Below, in pieces: positions 51,654 through 59,952 of a DNA stretch of 64,000 nt (its first letter is position 1; every line of letters starts with the position of its first letter). A program made the position numbers and the translations under genes. The notes under the pieces are model-generated. The model was not told where the DNA came from. It searched no databases and worked only from the letters and a program-made list of their open reading frames with translations. The stretch spans positions 1,049,756 through 1,113,755 of the forward strand of contig NZ_CP017675.1 in assembly GCF_001870225.1 (NCBI RefSeq). Direction: 5' to 3'. This DNA is from Gloeomargarita lithophora Alchichica-D10 (GTDB taxonomy: Bacteria > Cyanobacteriota > Cyanobacteriia > Gloeomargaritales > Gloeomargaritaceae).

Positions 51654-52057
51654 GCGGTTTCCTGGTGGATAGCAATGTCCTCCTCGATGTTTTGACCGCC
51701 GACCCAACGTGGTTTGAGTGGTCAGCGGCACAACTAGCTGACTGTACTGAACGGGGCAGATTGCTGATCAACCCGATTATCTATGCGGAAGTTTCAATCG
51801 GATTTACGCACAAGGAAGAACTAGAATCGGCGTTACCTCCAGCTTTTTTTGAGCGTGAATCTCTACCTTATGAAGCGGCATTTTTGGCAGGAAAGGCTTT
51901 TTTGAGCTATCGGCGAAAAGGTGGTGAACGCCGCTCGCCATTGCCGGATTTTTACATCGGTGCCCATGCAGTAATTGCAGAACATATCTTACTAACCAGG
52001 GATGCAACTCGCTATCGCACTTACTTCCCGGAAGTTTCCCTGATTGCCCCTGCCTGA
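51650..52057 (+). CDS. PIN-domain toxin (VapC-like)
   Basis: 135 residues. Acidic residues of the nuclease site are present: FLVDSNVLLDVL (first Asp), NPIIYAEVSIGF (Glu), LPDFYIGAHAV (third Asp) and LLTRDATRYRTYFP (fourth Asp). PIN toxins cleave RNA, often tRNA, until neutralised. It is coupled to the antitoxin upstream. The module lies between repeats R1 and R2. Confidence 0.88.
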   Translation: MSGFLVDSNVLLDVLTADPTWFEWSAAQLADCTERGRLLINPIIYAEVSIGFTHKEELESALPPAFFERESLPYEAAFLAGKAFLSYRRKGGERRSPLPDFYIGAHAVIAEHILLTRDATRYRTYFPEVSLIAPA

Positions 52058-52080
52058 CTAGCGCATCCGCACTGCCCTCC

Positions 52081-52110
52081 TAACCAGGCACCGCCAAATC
52101 CGGGTGGGAT
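52081..52110. repeat. Short repeat R2 between two toxin-antitoxin modules
   Basis: TAACCAGGCACCGCCAAATC continues CGGGTGGGAT; it matches R3 (52788-52817) at 29 of 30 bases. The minus-strand reading encodes SSHPDLAVPG then stop, almost identical to the LysR tail. Confidence 0.8.
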
Positions 52111-52169
52111 GAGGGTTGAAGTCCCAGTCGTCAACAGCAACGAACAGCAGGCGGAAGCCCAAATCATTA

Positions 52170-52502
52170 CTAAGTCAACACCAAAAGGCTTTCCATTGTG
52201 CTACTTTCAAACCGAATGATCATGTTCAAATTATCTCTCAAAATTTGAATAATCTTTGATGTCGGGCAATTTCCAACTCGCAGATAAACAAACTTGGGTG
52301 GATGACCATAGAGTAAACTGCGCTGATGAAAATCAGAATCTTTGGAAACAATCATAAAACCATTTGTCTTGGCATATTCCCAGATCACAGCATCGTCTGT
52401 ATTGATCAATCCTAGCGTCTTGACATGGTCAGAATTCGGATACAGATCGACAATTCTGTGAATTATTCGGTCAGACAGATTTTCATCTAGCAGAAGTTTC
52501 AC
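52170..52502 (-). CDS. DUF5615 PIN-like toxin
   Basis: 110 residues beginning MKLLLDENLSDRIIHRIVDL. The LLDENLS motif, HVKTLGLINTDDAVIWEYAK and VSKDSDFHQRS carry the conserved acidic residues of DUF5615 nucleases. It follows the DUF433 antitoxin with an ATGA overlap, forming the known DUF433/DUF5615 toxin-antitoxin pair. It is the second toxin in tandem with the VapC module. Confidence 0.88.
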   Translation of the reverse strand: MKLLLDENLSDRIIHRIVDLYPNSDHVKTLGLINTDDAVIWEYAKTNGFMIVSKDSDFHQRSLLYGHPPKFVYLRVGNCPTSKIIQILRDNLNMIIRFESSTMESLLVLT

Positions 52503-52723
52503 ATCGCTGCCATAAATAACCTTTTTTCACGGTCAGCGGCAAAGGCAAGACAAGCCTTAATATCCTCGGAAGTGAGTTCAGAAAAATCCTCCAAAATCTC
52601 CTCTTCGCTCATCCCACTTGCCAAGTATTCTAGGATGTCATACACCGTGATTCGCATACCCCGAATACAGGGCTTGCCACTCCGTTTTCCAGGTTCAATT
52701 GTAATGATATGTTGGTAGTCCAT
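52499..52723 (-). CDS. DUF433 antitoxin
   Basis: 74 residues. IITIEPGKRSGKPCIRGMRI followed by TVYDILEYLASGMSEEEILE is the DUF433 signature, a winged-helix-like DNA-binding antitoxin. It precedes and overlaps the DUF5615 toxin start. It probably binds its own promoter. Confidence 0.92.
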   Translation of the reverse strand: MDYQHIITIEPGKRSGKPCIRGMRITVYDILEYLASGMSEEEILEDFSELTSEDIKACLAFAADREKRLFMAAM

Positions 52724-52786
52724 AAAAGCGGCAGGAAAGAGAATACTTGTCTATATTCTATCCATGTTTCCCTAAACACTGTTATC

Positions 52787-53698
52787 TTAACCAGGCACGG
52801 CCAAATCCGGGTGGGATTGGAAGGCTCTCGCCAAAAAATCAATCAAACAATGGATGCGGCGGGGCACGTAGGGTTGCTTCACATACACCGCATGGATAGG
52901 CATACTCAAGGGCGCATAATCCGGCAACAGCGGTCGCAGGGGATTGTCCCGGTCATATTCCTCTGGCTCAAACAACCAACTGGGAGTTAGCGCCACCCCC
53001 ATCCCCGCCAAAGTGGCCGCCCGCACCCCCACGGAGCTATCCACCCGCACCCGCCCCTGCACCGGCGTACTGATCAAACGCCCTTTGCCCTGGTATTCCC
53101 AATGGTTGCCCGTCAACAAACGGGTATAGACAATGCACTCATGTTTTGTCAAATCCTGGGGCATTTCCGGTTGGCCGCAACGATCCAGGTAGGTTTGCCG
53201 CGCCACGGTTATCCGTCTGGTTGTGCCAATCAACCGCTCCACCAACCGGCGATCCCGTTGTCCCCCGATGCGAATCGCCACATCCACCCCCTGCTCCCAA
53301 AGATTCACAAAACCATCATCCAGGGTAAGCTGGACATCCACCTGGGGATATTCGCTCAAAAACTTGGACAGCAGGGGAATAATCTGCCGTTGACCAAACG
53401 CCACCGAACAATTTAGGCGTAACTGCCCCGCCGGTTCATCGTTGCCCTTGACACTGGCTTCCGCCGCCGCCATTGCCCCCAAAATATCATGGCAATGTTC
53501 ATAAAAGCGTTCCCCCTCTTCCGTCAAAACCAGCGAACGGGTAGAGCGGAGCAACAATCGCACCCCCAAGTCGTCTTCTAGGGCGGCCAACTGCTTACTT
53601 ACCGTGGGTTGGGTGGTTCCCAAGGTTTTGGCTACGGTAGAAAGGTTCCCCATTTCCACAATCCGCACAAAGGTCTGAATGCAAGCGAGACGGTCCAT
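52787..53698 (-). CDS. LysR-family transcriptional regulator
   Basis: 303 residues. The N-terminal helix-turn-helix is RIVEMGNLSTVAKTLGTTQP and TVSKQLAALEDDLGVRLLLR. The C-terminal substrate domain begins GQLRLNCSVAFGQRQIIPLL, ending in SHPDLAVPG. It probably regulates the glutathione-transferase gene just upstream on the same strand or another stress gene; the ligand is unknown. The last nine codons coincide with repeat R3, so the C-terminus may have been altered by repeat insertion or the repeats derived from it. Confidence 0.92.
   Translation of the reverse strand: MDRLACIQTFVRIVEMGNLSTVAKTLGTTQPTVSKQLAALEDDLGVRLLLRSTRSLVLTEEGERFYEHCHDILGAMAAAEASVKGNDEPAGQLRLNCSVAFGQRQIIPLLSKFLSEYPQVDVQLTLDDGFVNLWEQGVDVAIRIGGQRDRRLVERLIGTTRRITVARQTYLDRCGQPEMPQDLTKHECIVYTRLLTGNHWEYQGKGRLISTPVQGRVRVDSSVGVRAATLAGMGVALTPSWLFEPEEYDRDNPLRPLLPDYAPLSMPIHAVYVKQPYVPRRIHCLIDFLARAFQSHPDLAVPG
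52788..52817. repeat. Short repeat R3 inside the LysR coding end
   Basis: TAACCAGGCACGGCCAAATC and CGGGTGGGAT. It covers the stop and last nine codons of the LysR gene and matches R1 and R2. It forms the right boundary of the DUF433/DUF5615 module. Confidence 0.85.
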
Positions 53699-53776
53699 CA
53701 GATGGCTTACCAGATTTTTTTAAGATTACATTAAGAATCCGTACAAGCTGAAACATTGGATTGATGTCCAACTTGA

Positions 53777-54742
53777 TCAGATGCACCCCATCCCCTCCCG
53801 TCCGTGGGGAAGCATTAAATCAATCAGCGGCCCAGCCGGCACAATGCGAGTGGGGTTAATCGTGGCATGACTTTGGTAATAATGACCCTTGATATGTTCC
53901 ATATTCACCGTTGCCGCCATCCCCGGCATTTGATACAGTTCCCGCACATAGGCCCAGAGGTGGGAATAGTCAACCAAACGGCGCAGATTACACTTGAAAT
54001 GCCCTACATAAACCGGGTCAAATCGTACCAACGTGGTAAACAATCGCCAGTCCGCTTCCGTCAGTTGCGCTCCCAATAGATAACGATGGGTAGCCAGATG
54101 TACTTCCAACCAATCTAAAGTGGCGAATAGGGGTTGAATCGCCTCATCATAGGCAGACTGAGAAGTGGCAAACCCACAGCGATATACGCCATTATTTACC
54201 GTGTGATAAATCCGTTCATTGATGGCATCAATCTCCGGGCGCAAGCTCAACGGATAATAATCCCCCGGCGTAGTTCCCAGTTGGTCAAACGCCTGGTTAA
54301 ACATCCGAATAATTTCCGAAGATTCGTTATTAACGATGGTTTGGGTCTGCTGATCCCACAGCACCGGCACCGTGACTCGCCCCGTGTAATGGGGGTCGGC
54401 TTGGGTATAAATTTCATGCAAATAATGCGCCTGAAAAATCGGGTCAGGGATAACCCCAACCGCCGGTGTAAACGTCCACCCCTGTTCCCCCATCAACCAA
54501 TTCACTACCGAAATAGAAATGAGTGATTCCAACCCTTTCAGGGCACGGAAAATCAAAGTCCGATGTGCCCAGGGACAGGCATAGGAAACGTAGAGGTGAT
54601 AGCGACCCGATTCAGCAATATATTGCCCCACATCGGCAGTGATCCAGTGGCGAAATTGCGCTTCTTGGCGGACAAATCGCCCACCGGTACTGGTGGTTTC
54701 ATACCATTGATCATGCCAAACGCCATCCATTAAGAGTCCCAT
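53777..54742 (-). CDS. Xi-class glutathione S-transferase (glutathionyl-hydroquinone reductase)
   Basis: 321 residues. The thioredoxin-fold N-terminus has the catalytic Cys in YACPWAHRTLIFRA; the C-terminal helical domain has LLGAQLTEADWRLFTTLVRF. The length and CPWAHR motif indicate the Xi class (YqjG/ECM4-like), which reduces glutathionyl-hydroquinones. All main residues are present. The LysR gene lies 78 bp downstream in the same orientation. Confidence 0.9.
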   Translation of the reverse strand: MGLLMDGVWHDQWYETTSTGGRFVRQEAQFRHWITADVGQYIAESGRYHLYVSYACPWAHRTLIFRALKGLESLISISVVNWLMGEQGWTFTPAVGVIPDPIFQAHYLHEIYTQADPHYTGRVTVPVLWDQQTQTIVNNESSEIIRMFNQAFDQLGTTPGDYYPLSLRPEIDAINERIYHTVNNGVYRCGFATSQSAYDEAIQPLFATLDWLEVHLATHRYLLGAQLTEADWRLFTTLVRFDPVYVGHFKCNLRRLVDYSHLWAYVRELYQMPGMAATVNMEHIKGHYYQSHATINPTRIVPAGPLIDLMLPHGREGMGCI

Positions 54743-54791
54743 CGTTTTGCCATCAGTGCAGAATTTATATGTAATTGAGTCATTTTAGCTT

Positions 54792-55813
54792 CTAGGAATT
54801 TGATTGGGAGCGAGCCTGTGCCTCAGGAATCCATTTTTTCTGAAGGAGTTTCTGAATATCATTTTGAATTGCATCTAGGTCAAGTTCCACCCCTTGCCAT
54901 GCTAATATATTATTGCCTCGTAGCAGAATAGTACCATCATAAAGTTGGAAAATAAAGGTGTAGTCAGCTACGGTCTTATTCATATTCCATATAGAATTGT
55001 CCTTAATATCAAACAAAGAAAAGTATTTTTTGTCCACAAAAAAAGCATTGGTAATAGTCGTTGCAATCAACTCATACCCTTTCTTACGAGCAAGATGAAT
55101 CAATGCCGCCAGCGATGAACCTTGATTAACTGACATATCCCTAGGTTGCACAAATTCAACTTGATGGGGAATCGTTGGATTGAACTCAATCAATACTAAT
55201 TTTGGTCGGTAGGTTTGTAAGGAATCCCAAATATGCCAATCATTGCCATCTACATCAATAGAAATCAGATCAAAATCTTTAGGGACCGGAGTTTGGATGA
55301 AAATACTATCCAGACTATTCTCTCCTTCAAAACTCACTAATCTACGAGCACAGATTACCTGTGGATGATCCTCATATCGTTCTATTGGGACTTTATAAGT
55401 TTTAAGCCCTAAAACAGGCTCAAGCTCAAGCACGACAGGCAAAACACATCGACAAGGTAAAAATGGCTGGAACCCAGTCGCATCAAGAAAATATGCTGAT
55501 CGAGGTAAAACAATTGCTGTGTCTAGGTCTGAGGCCGTTTAGGAGCCAGTTTCTCTCAAAGTCCCACTATCAGTTTTTGGTAACTATCCAAGCGAGCTTC
55601 AATCTGGACAGAATACCAGCCTTTTTGGTTAATTAAGGTGTGGGTATTACTCAAATTGAATCCATCACCCGCCCCAAACTCAACGCAAAAATAATCATCC
55701 TGCTGGGGCAGAATCTCAAAGATTTTAGCAATAATTCCATCTTCACCGTATTGGGAAGTGATATTGTGGGCATAAGAATTTAACCAATCATTATTCAGGG
55801 GTGGGTTGGTCAT
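54792..55813 (-). pseudogene. FkbM-like methyltransferase gene split by a 181-bp element
   Basis: Two parts of one gene. The 5' part (from ATG 55813) reads MTNPPLNNDWLNSYAHNITS and includes the SAM-binding segment CVEFGAGDGFNLSNT, then DSYQKLI before running into the element. The 3' part resumes ERYEDHPQVICARRLVSF and contains the DLISIDVDGNDWHIW motif of FkbM-like methyltransferases. Deleting the element and one CTAT copy joins KLI-ERYED exactly. The 3' part can still be read from a TTG in the element (MPVVLELEPVLGLKTYK), giving a chimeric frame with doubtful function. Confidence 0.85.
55386..55566 (+). mobile_element. 181-bp MITE-like element, copy 2, inside the methyltransferase gene
   Basis: Ends TGGGACTTT and AAAGTCCCA form a perfect 9-bp inverted repeat; CTAT stands on both sides (55382-55385 and 55567-55570), a likely 4-bp target duplication. 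I compared it base by base with copy 1 and saw no differences. No transposase is encoded. Confidence 0.9.
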
Positions 55814-55876
55814 GATTTTCTTAATTGAATTACTACATTTAGTAAAGCATAGGGATAGGTGTTGTGGTCAAGCTAT

Positions 55877-56002
55877 TTAAGGAGCACCTCTATAAATTGC
55901 AAATTAGCGGTCGCAGGGGGGCACCCCCCGTTCTTCTCAGTAATACCGGCATTCTAGCGAGATGACTTTCTGCTGGTTGAAATAAATAGAGGTGTTCTTT
56001 AA
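55877..56002 (-). mobile_element. Group-1 MITE-like repeat, reverse orientation
   Basis: The left end TTAAGGAGCACCTCTATAAA and right end TTTATAGAGGTG-like AATAAATAGAGGTGTTCTTT are imperfect inverted repeats flanked by TTAA. Interior segments are the reverse complement of the 14461 copy (TTCTTCTCAGTAATACCGGC, CTAGCGAGATGACTTTCTGC). The rest of the 55814-56102 gap has no gene. Confidence 0.8.
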
Positions 56003-56102
56003 CACGGGCTTTTTTTGATTTAATTTATGCCGTCGCTCTTGTTCATCCTAGAATCCTTTTTATCCCATTTTTTTTCTCCGTTATTTATTCAAATTATCTC
56101 GG

Positions 56103-56618
56103 TTACCCATAGGTAATCAGGGTTTCCACCGGCGCCGGGGGCAGTTGTTTGCGCCCGCCCAAACCCGCCAATTCGATGACAAAACCAAACCCCACCAATT
56201 CCCCCTGCGCCTGATGCACCAATTCCCCCACCGCCCGGGCTGTCCCCCCGGTGGCCAGCAGGTCATCCACCACCAGCACCCGTTGATGGGGCTGAATGCC
56301 GTCTTGGTGAATTTCCAAGCGGTCAGTGCCGTACTCCAGGGCGTACTCCCGCTGATGCACCGGCCCCGGCAATTTTCCCGGTTTCCGCACCGGCACAAAC
56401 CCACAGCCCAGGGTGTAGGCCAGGGGTACACCAAAAATAAAGCCCCGGGATTCGGGCCCCACCACCGCATCAATCCCCCAACCCTGAAACCGGCGGGTCA
56501 ATTCATCAATGGTGAACCGTAGCCCCTGGGGGTGCGCCAACAAAGTAGTAATATCCCGAAATAAAATGCCCGGTTGGGGAAAATTGGGAATGTCCCGGAT
56601 CAGGGTTTGCAAATCCAT
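56103..56618 (-). CDS. apt: Adenine phosphoribosyltransferase
   Basis: 171 residues. It salvages adenine to AMP using [19 protein letters not shown] is the canonical N-terminal segment, and the PRPP-binding motif is [31 protein letters not shown] precedes the flexible loop. Complete. Encoded 37 bp downstream of uvrA in the reverse direction is none; it is the downstream partner of uvrA's region on the minus strand. Confidence 0.95.
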   Translation of the reverse strand: MDLQTLIRDIPNFPQPGILFRDITTLLAHPQGLRFTIDELTRRFQGWGIDAVVGPESRGFIFGVPLAYTLGCGFVPVRKPGKLPGPVHQREYALEYGTDRLEIHQDGIQPHQRVLVVDDLLATGGTARAVGELVHQAQGELVGFGFVIELAGLGGRKQLPPAPVETLITYG

Positions 56619-56655
56619 AAAAATCCCGGTAGATGAACTGGCTTTTTATTATCCC

Positions 56656-59520
56656 CTATGCGGGGGTATTTGCCGTGAATTTGGGGGGCGGATGGTGCGC
56701 CAACACGGTTTTTAGGTAACGCCCCGTGTGGGAATGGGGATGCGCCGCCACCTGCTCCGGGGTTCCCACAGCCACCATTTGCCCCCCCCGATGTCCCCCT
56801 TCTGGCCCTAAATCAATCACCCAATCACAACAGCGAATCACATCCAAATTATGTTCAATCACCAACACCGTATTGCCCTTATCCACCAACCGCTGAATAA
56901 TATCCACCAACCGATGCACATCATAAAAAGATAACCCCGTGGTGGGTTCATCAATCAAATATAAGGTTTTGCCGGTGGCCCGCCGGGATAATTCCGTAGC
57001 GAGTTTAATCCGCTGGGCTTCTCCCCCCGATAACGTAGGTGCGGTCTGTCCCAAACGAATATATCCCAAGCCCACATCCACCAAGGTTTGTAACCGATTC
57101 ACCGCCTGGGGAATGGCATCAAAAAAACCACAGGCTTCCTCCACCGTCATCTCCAATACATCGGCAATGGATTGGCCTTTATATTTCACTTCTAAGGTTT
57201 CCCGACTGTAACGTTTGCCCTGGCACACATCGCACTGGACATACACATTGGGAAGGAAGTTCATTTCGATCACATTTACCCCTTGACCGCCACAGGCTTC
57301 ACAGCGTCCCCCCTTAAGATTGAAGGAAAAATGGCCTGCTTTGTAGCCCCTGGCCTTAGCCGCCGGAGTTTCTGCAAACAGGGCACGAATGGCATCAAAG
57401 GTGCCCGTATAGGTGGCGGAATTGGAACGGGGAGTGCGGCCAATGGGGGACTGGTCAATGACGATCACCTTGTCTAGGGCATCTAACCCGTGAATCGCTT
57501 TTAGTTCGCTGGGAAAAGGGATTTTTTGACCGAAGTGATGGGACAAGGCGGGATGCAATAATTCATTAACCAGGGTAGATTTTCCTGACCCGGATACCCC
57601 CGTCACACAGACAAACATCCCCAGGGGAATAGCCACATCAATATGTTGTAAATTGTGGCGGTGGGCATCTTTCAAGCGCAGGGTTTTACCATTCCCCGTT
57701 CGGCGTTGCGTTGGCGTGAAAATTTCCTTGCGCCGGGACAAATAAGCCCCCGTCAATGAATCAGGATGGGCTAATAGTTTGGGCAAATTTCCTTGGACAA
57801 CAATCTGCCCCCCATGCACCCCCGCCCCCGGTCCAATATCTACTAAGTGATCCGCACTGGTGATGGTTTCTTCATCATGCTCGACCACAATCAACGTATT
57901 GCCCAAATCCCGCAGGCGTTTCAGAGTTGTTAATAACCGGCCATTATCCCGCTGATGAAGACCAATACTGGGTTCATCCAACACATACAAAACCCCAGTT
58001 AAACCGGAGCCAATTTGCGTGGCTAAACGAATCCGTTGCGCCTCCCCCCCGGAGAGGGTCATGGCCGCCCGGTCTAAAGTTAAATAATCCAACCCCACAT
58101 CCAACAAAAATTGCAGGCGTGCCCGAATTTCTTTTAATACCAAATGGGCAATCTGTGCCTGCCGGGGTGTGAGTTCCAACCGGTCAAGTAGATATAAACA
58201 TTCCTGCACGGAAATTTGGGTCAAATCCGTGATCCGATAGCCCCCCAAACGCACCGCCAAAGCCTCCGGTTTTAAGCGGGCACCGTGACAGACGGGACAG
58301 GGGGAATCTAACCGATATTGATCCAGTTTTTGTTGCACCAATTCGGAACCAGCCTCCCGATACTGTCGCTCTAAAATCCCCAATACTCCCTCGTATTTTT
58401 TCCAAAATCCCCGGTTGGATTGGTAGAGAGAATCCCCCTCTACCCAAATGGGTTCTTCCGCACCGTTTAAGATGATTTCCTGCTGTTCGGGGGTTAATTG
58501 GCACCAGGGGGTAGGTAACGCAAATCCGTAGGTCAAACCCAAACTGTGCAATAAACTTAAATAATAATCATGGGGTTTATCCGACCAGGGGGCAATGGCT
58601 TGGTATAAAGGTAACTTGGGATCAGGGATCACCAATTCTGCGCTGAATCGCCGGAGAAAACCCAGCCCATGACATTCTGGGCACGCCCCGTAGGGAGAAT
58701 TAAAGGAAAATAATCGAGGAGACAATTCCGACATCACCGCCCCATGCTCTGGGCAGGCAAAATTCTCTGAAAAGACCACATCCCGCCAATTTTCCCCCTC
58801 TTGAATACTGACCATAACCACCCCTTCCCCATGTTTGAGACAAGTGGTGAGCGAATCAATCAATCGGGTTTGCAAGTCGGGTTTGAGCACCAAACGATCG
58901 ACAACAATTTCCAGGCGATGATTGTGATTTTTATCCAGTTTGGGTACCTCGGCCAAAGGATATACTTTGCCATTCACCCGCACCCGGGCAAAGCCATTTT
59001 GACTGATATTCGCCAAGACCTTTTGATGGGTACCCTTTTTCCCTTTGACAATCGGGGCTAACAGTTGAAACCGGGTTCCTTCTGAGAAATGTAAAATTTG
59101 ATCGGCAATTTGATCCACGGTTTGGGGGCTGATATTATGATCACACACGGGGCAATGGGGCACCCCCGCCCGCCCAAAAAGCAGACGTAAATAATCGTAA
59201 ATTTCCGTCACCGTCCCCACCGTAGAACGGGGGTTGTGGGAAGTGGATTTCTGGTCAATGGAAATGGCTGGACTTAACCCTTCAATCGCATCCACATCCG
59301 GTTTGTCCAACTGTCCCAAAAACTGGCGGGCGTAGGAACTTAGGGACTCTACATACCGCCGTTGTCCTTCGGCAAAAATCGTATCAAACGCTAGGGATGA
59401 TTTCCCGGAACCCGACACCCCGGTAAACACAATCAGTTGATTGCGGGGCAGTTCCAAATCCACATTTTTCAGATTGTGCTGGCGGGCACCCCGAATCCGA
59501 ATTACCCCACTGCCGCCCAT
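56656..59520 (-). CDS. uvrA: Excinuclease ABC subunit A
   Basis: About 954 residues. The damage-recognition ATPase of nucleotide excision repair, with two ABC modules. Walker A motifs are GVSGSGKSSLAFD and GVSGSGKSTLVNE, signature motifs LSGGEAQRIRLATQIGS and LSGGEAQRIKLATEL, and zinc-binding cysteines occur in CPVCHGARL and CEACGGQG/CDVCQGKRY. I use the ATG at 59520 (MGGSGVIRIRG); a further in-frame codon at 59535 gives a slightly longer leader. Complete. Confidence 0.97.
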   Translation of the reverse strand: MGGSGVIRIRGARQHNLKNVDLELPRNQLIVFTGVSGSGKSSLAFDTIFAEGQRRYVESLSSYARQFLGQLDKPDVDAIEGLSPAISIDQKSTSHNPRSTVGTVTEIYDYLRLLFGRAGVPHCPVCDHNISPQTVDQIADQILHFSEGTRFQLLAPIVKGKKGTHQKVLANISQNGFARVRVNGKVYPLAEVPKLDKNHNHRLEIVVDRLVLKPDLQTRLIDSLTTCLKHGEGVVMVSIQEGENWRDVVFSENFACPEHGAVMSELSPRLFSFNSPYGACPECHGLGFLRRFSAELVIPDPKLPLYQAIAPWSDKPHDYYLSLLHSLGLTYGFALPTPWCQLTPEQQEIILNGAEEPIWVEGDSLYQSNRGFWKKYEGVLGILERQYREAGSELVQQKLDQYRLDSPCPVCHGARLKPEALAVRLGGYRITDLTQISVQECLYLLDRLELTPRQAQIAHLVLKEIRARLQFLLDVGLDYLTLDRAAMTLSGGEAQRIRLATQIGSGLTGVLYVLDEPSIGLHQRDNGRLLTTLKRLRDLGNTLIVVEHDEETITSADHLVDIGPGAGVHGGQIVVQGNLPKLLAHPDSLTGAYLSRRKEIFTPTQRRTGNGKTLRLKDAHRHNLQHIDVAIPLGMFVCVTGVSGSGKSTLVNELLHPALSHHFGQKIPFPSELKAIHGLDALDKVIVIDQSPIGRTPRSNSATYTGTFDAIRALFAETPAAKARGYKAGHFSFNLKGGRCEACGGQGVNVIEMNFLPNVYVQCDVCQGKRYSRETLEVKYKGQSIADVLEMTVEEACGFFDAIPQAVNRLQTLVDVGLGYIRLGQTAPTLSGGEAQRIKLATELSRRATGKTLYLIDEPTTGLSFYDVHRLVDIIQRLVDKGNTVLVIEHNLDVIRCCDWVIDLGPEGGHRGGQMVAVGTPEQVAAHPHSHTGRYLKTVLAHHPPPKFTANTPA

Positions 59521-59547
59521 AGACCCCGCCCCCAAAGTTGTCCCATT

Positions 59548-59904
59548 CTAGCGTGTCGCCGGGGTCTGCAAGACCTGAAACAAAATCGAATTGATCAGCC
59601 CCAGGGCAATCGGAGCCACCAGGGCACTCAGCCAATTTTTGAGCTTGAATCCCTCGACCAAACTGGCCGCCAACCCAAAAATAATTGCATTGATCACAAA
59701 GGTAAATAAACCCAGGGTCAAAATAGTCAAAGGTAGGCTCAAAACAAACAAAATGGGTCGGATCAAAGCATTAAGCAACCCCAAGGCCAAGGCCGTCCAC
59801 AGAGCCGTGCCAAAGCCATCTAAAGTCACCCCCAGGGGCAATTTAGAAATCAACCACAGGCTTAACCCATTCACCACCCACGTTATGACCAGTTGCGTGA
59901 ACAT
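59548..59904 (-). CDS. Phage-holin-family (four-helix) membrane protein
   Basis: 118 residues with about four transmembrane segments (LVITWVVNGLSLWLIS, LWTALALGLLNALIRPILFV, LPLTILTLGLFTFVINAIIF, ALVAPIALGLINSILF). The NALIRPIL and TILTLGLF motifs define this family (Pfam phage holin family 4-type, YvlD). The name is by homology; members are common chromosomal genes of unknown function, not necessarily phage. It is 12 bp upstream of uvrA. Confidence 0.88.
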   Translation of the reverse strand: MFTQLVITWVVNGLSLWLISKLPLGVTLDGFGTALWTALALGLLNALIRPILFVLSLPLTILTLGLFTFVINAIIFGLAASLVEGFKLKNWLSALVAPIALGLINSILFQVLQTPATR

Positions 59905-59952
59905 AGCGGCATTGCTCCCCCTGCTTTGTCAGTTGCCTGAATGATTTTCATT

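Noticed and set aside
51299-52817. Integron cassettes with attC sites around the toxin-antitoxin modules.
   Set aside because: The repeats are too short and lack the R-box/core inverted architecture of attC; no intI is present.
54792-55442. An independent 216-residue gene starting in the 181-bp element.
   Set aside because: Its first 19 codons come from the mobile element and it starts with TTG; it is the 3' part of the split methyltransferase gene.
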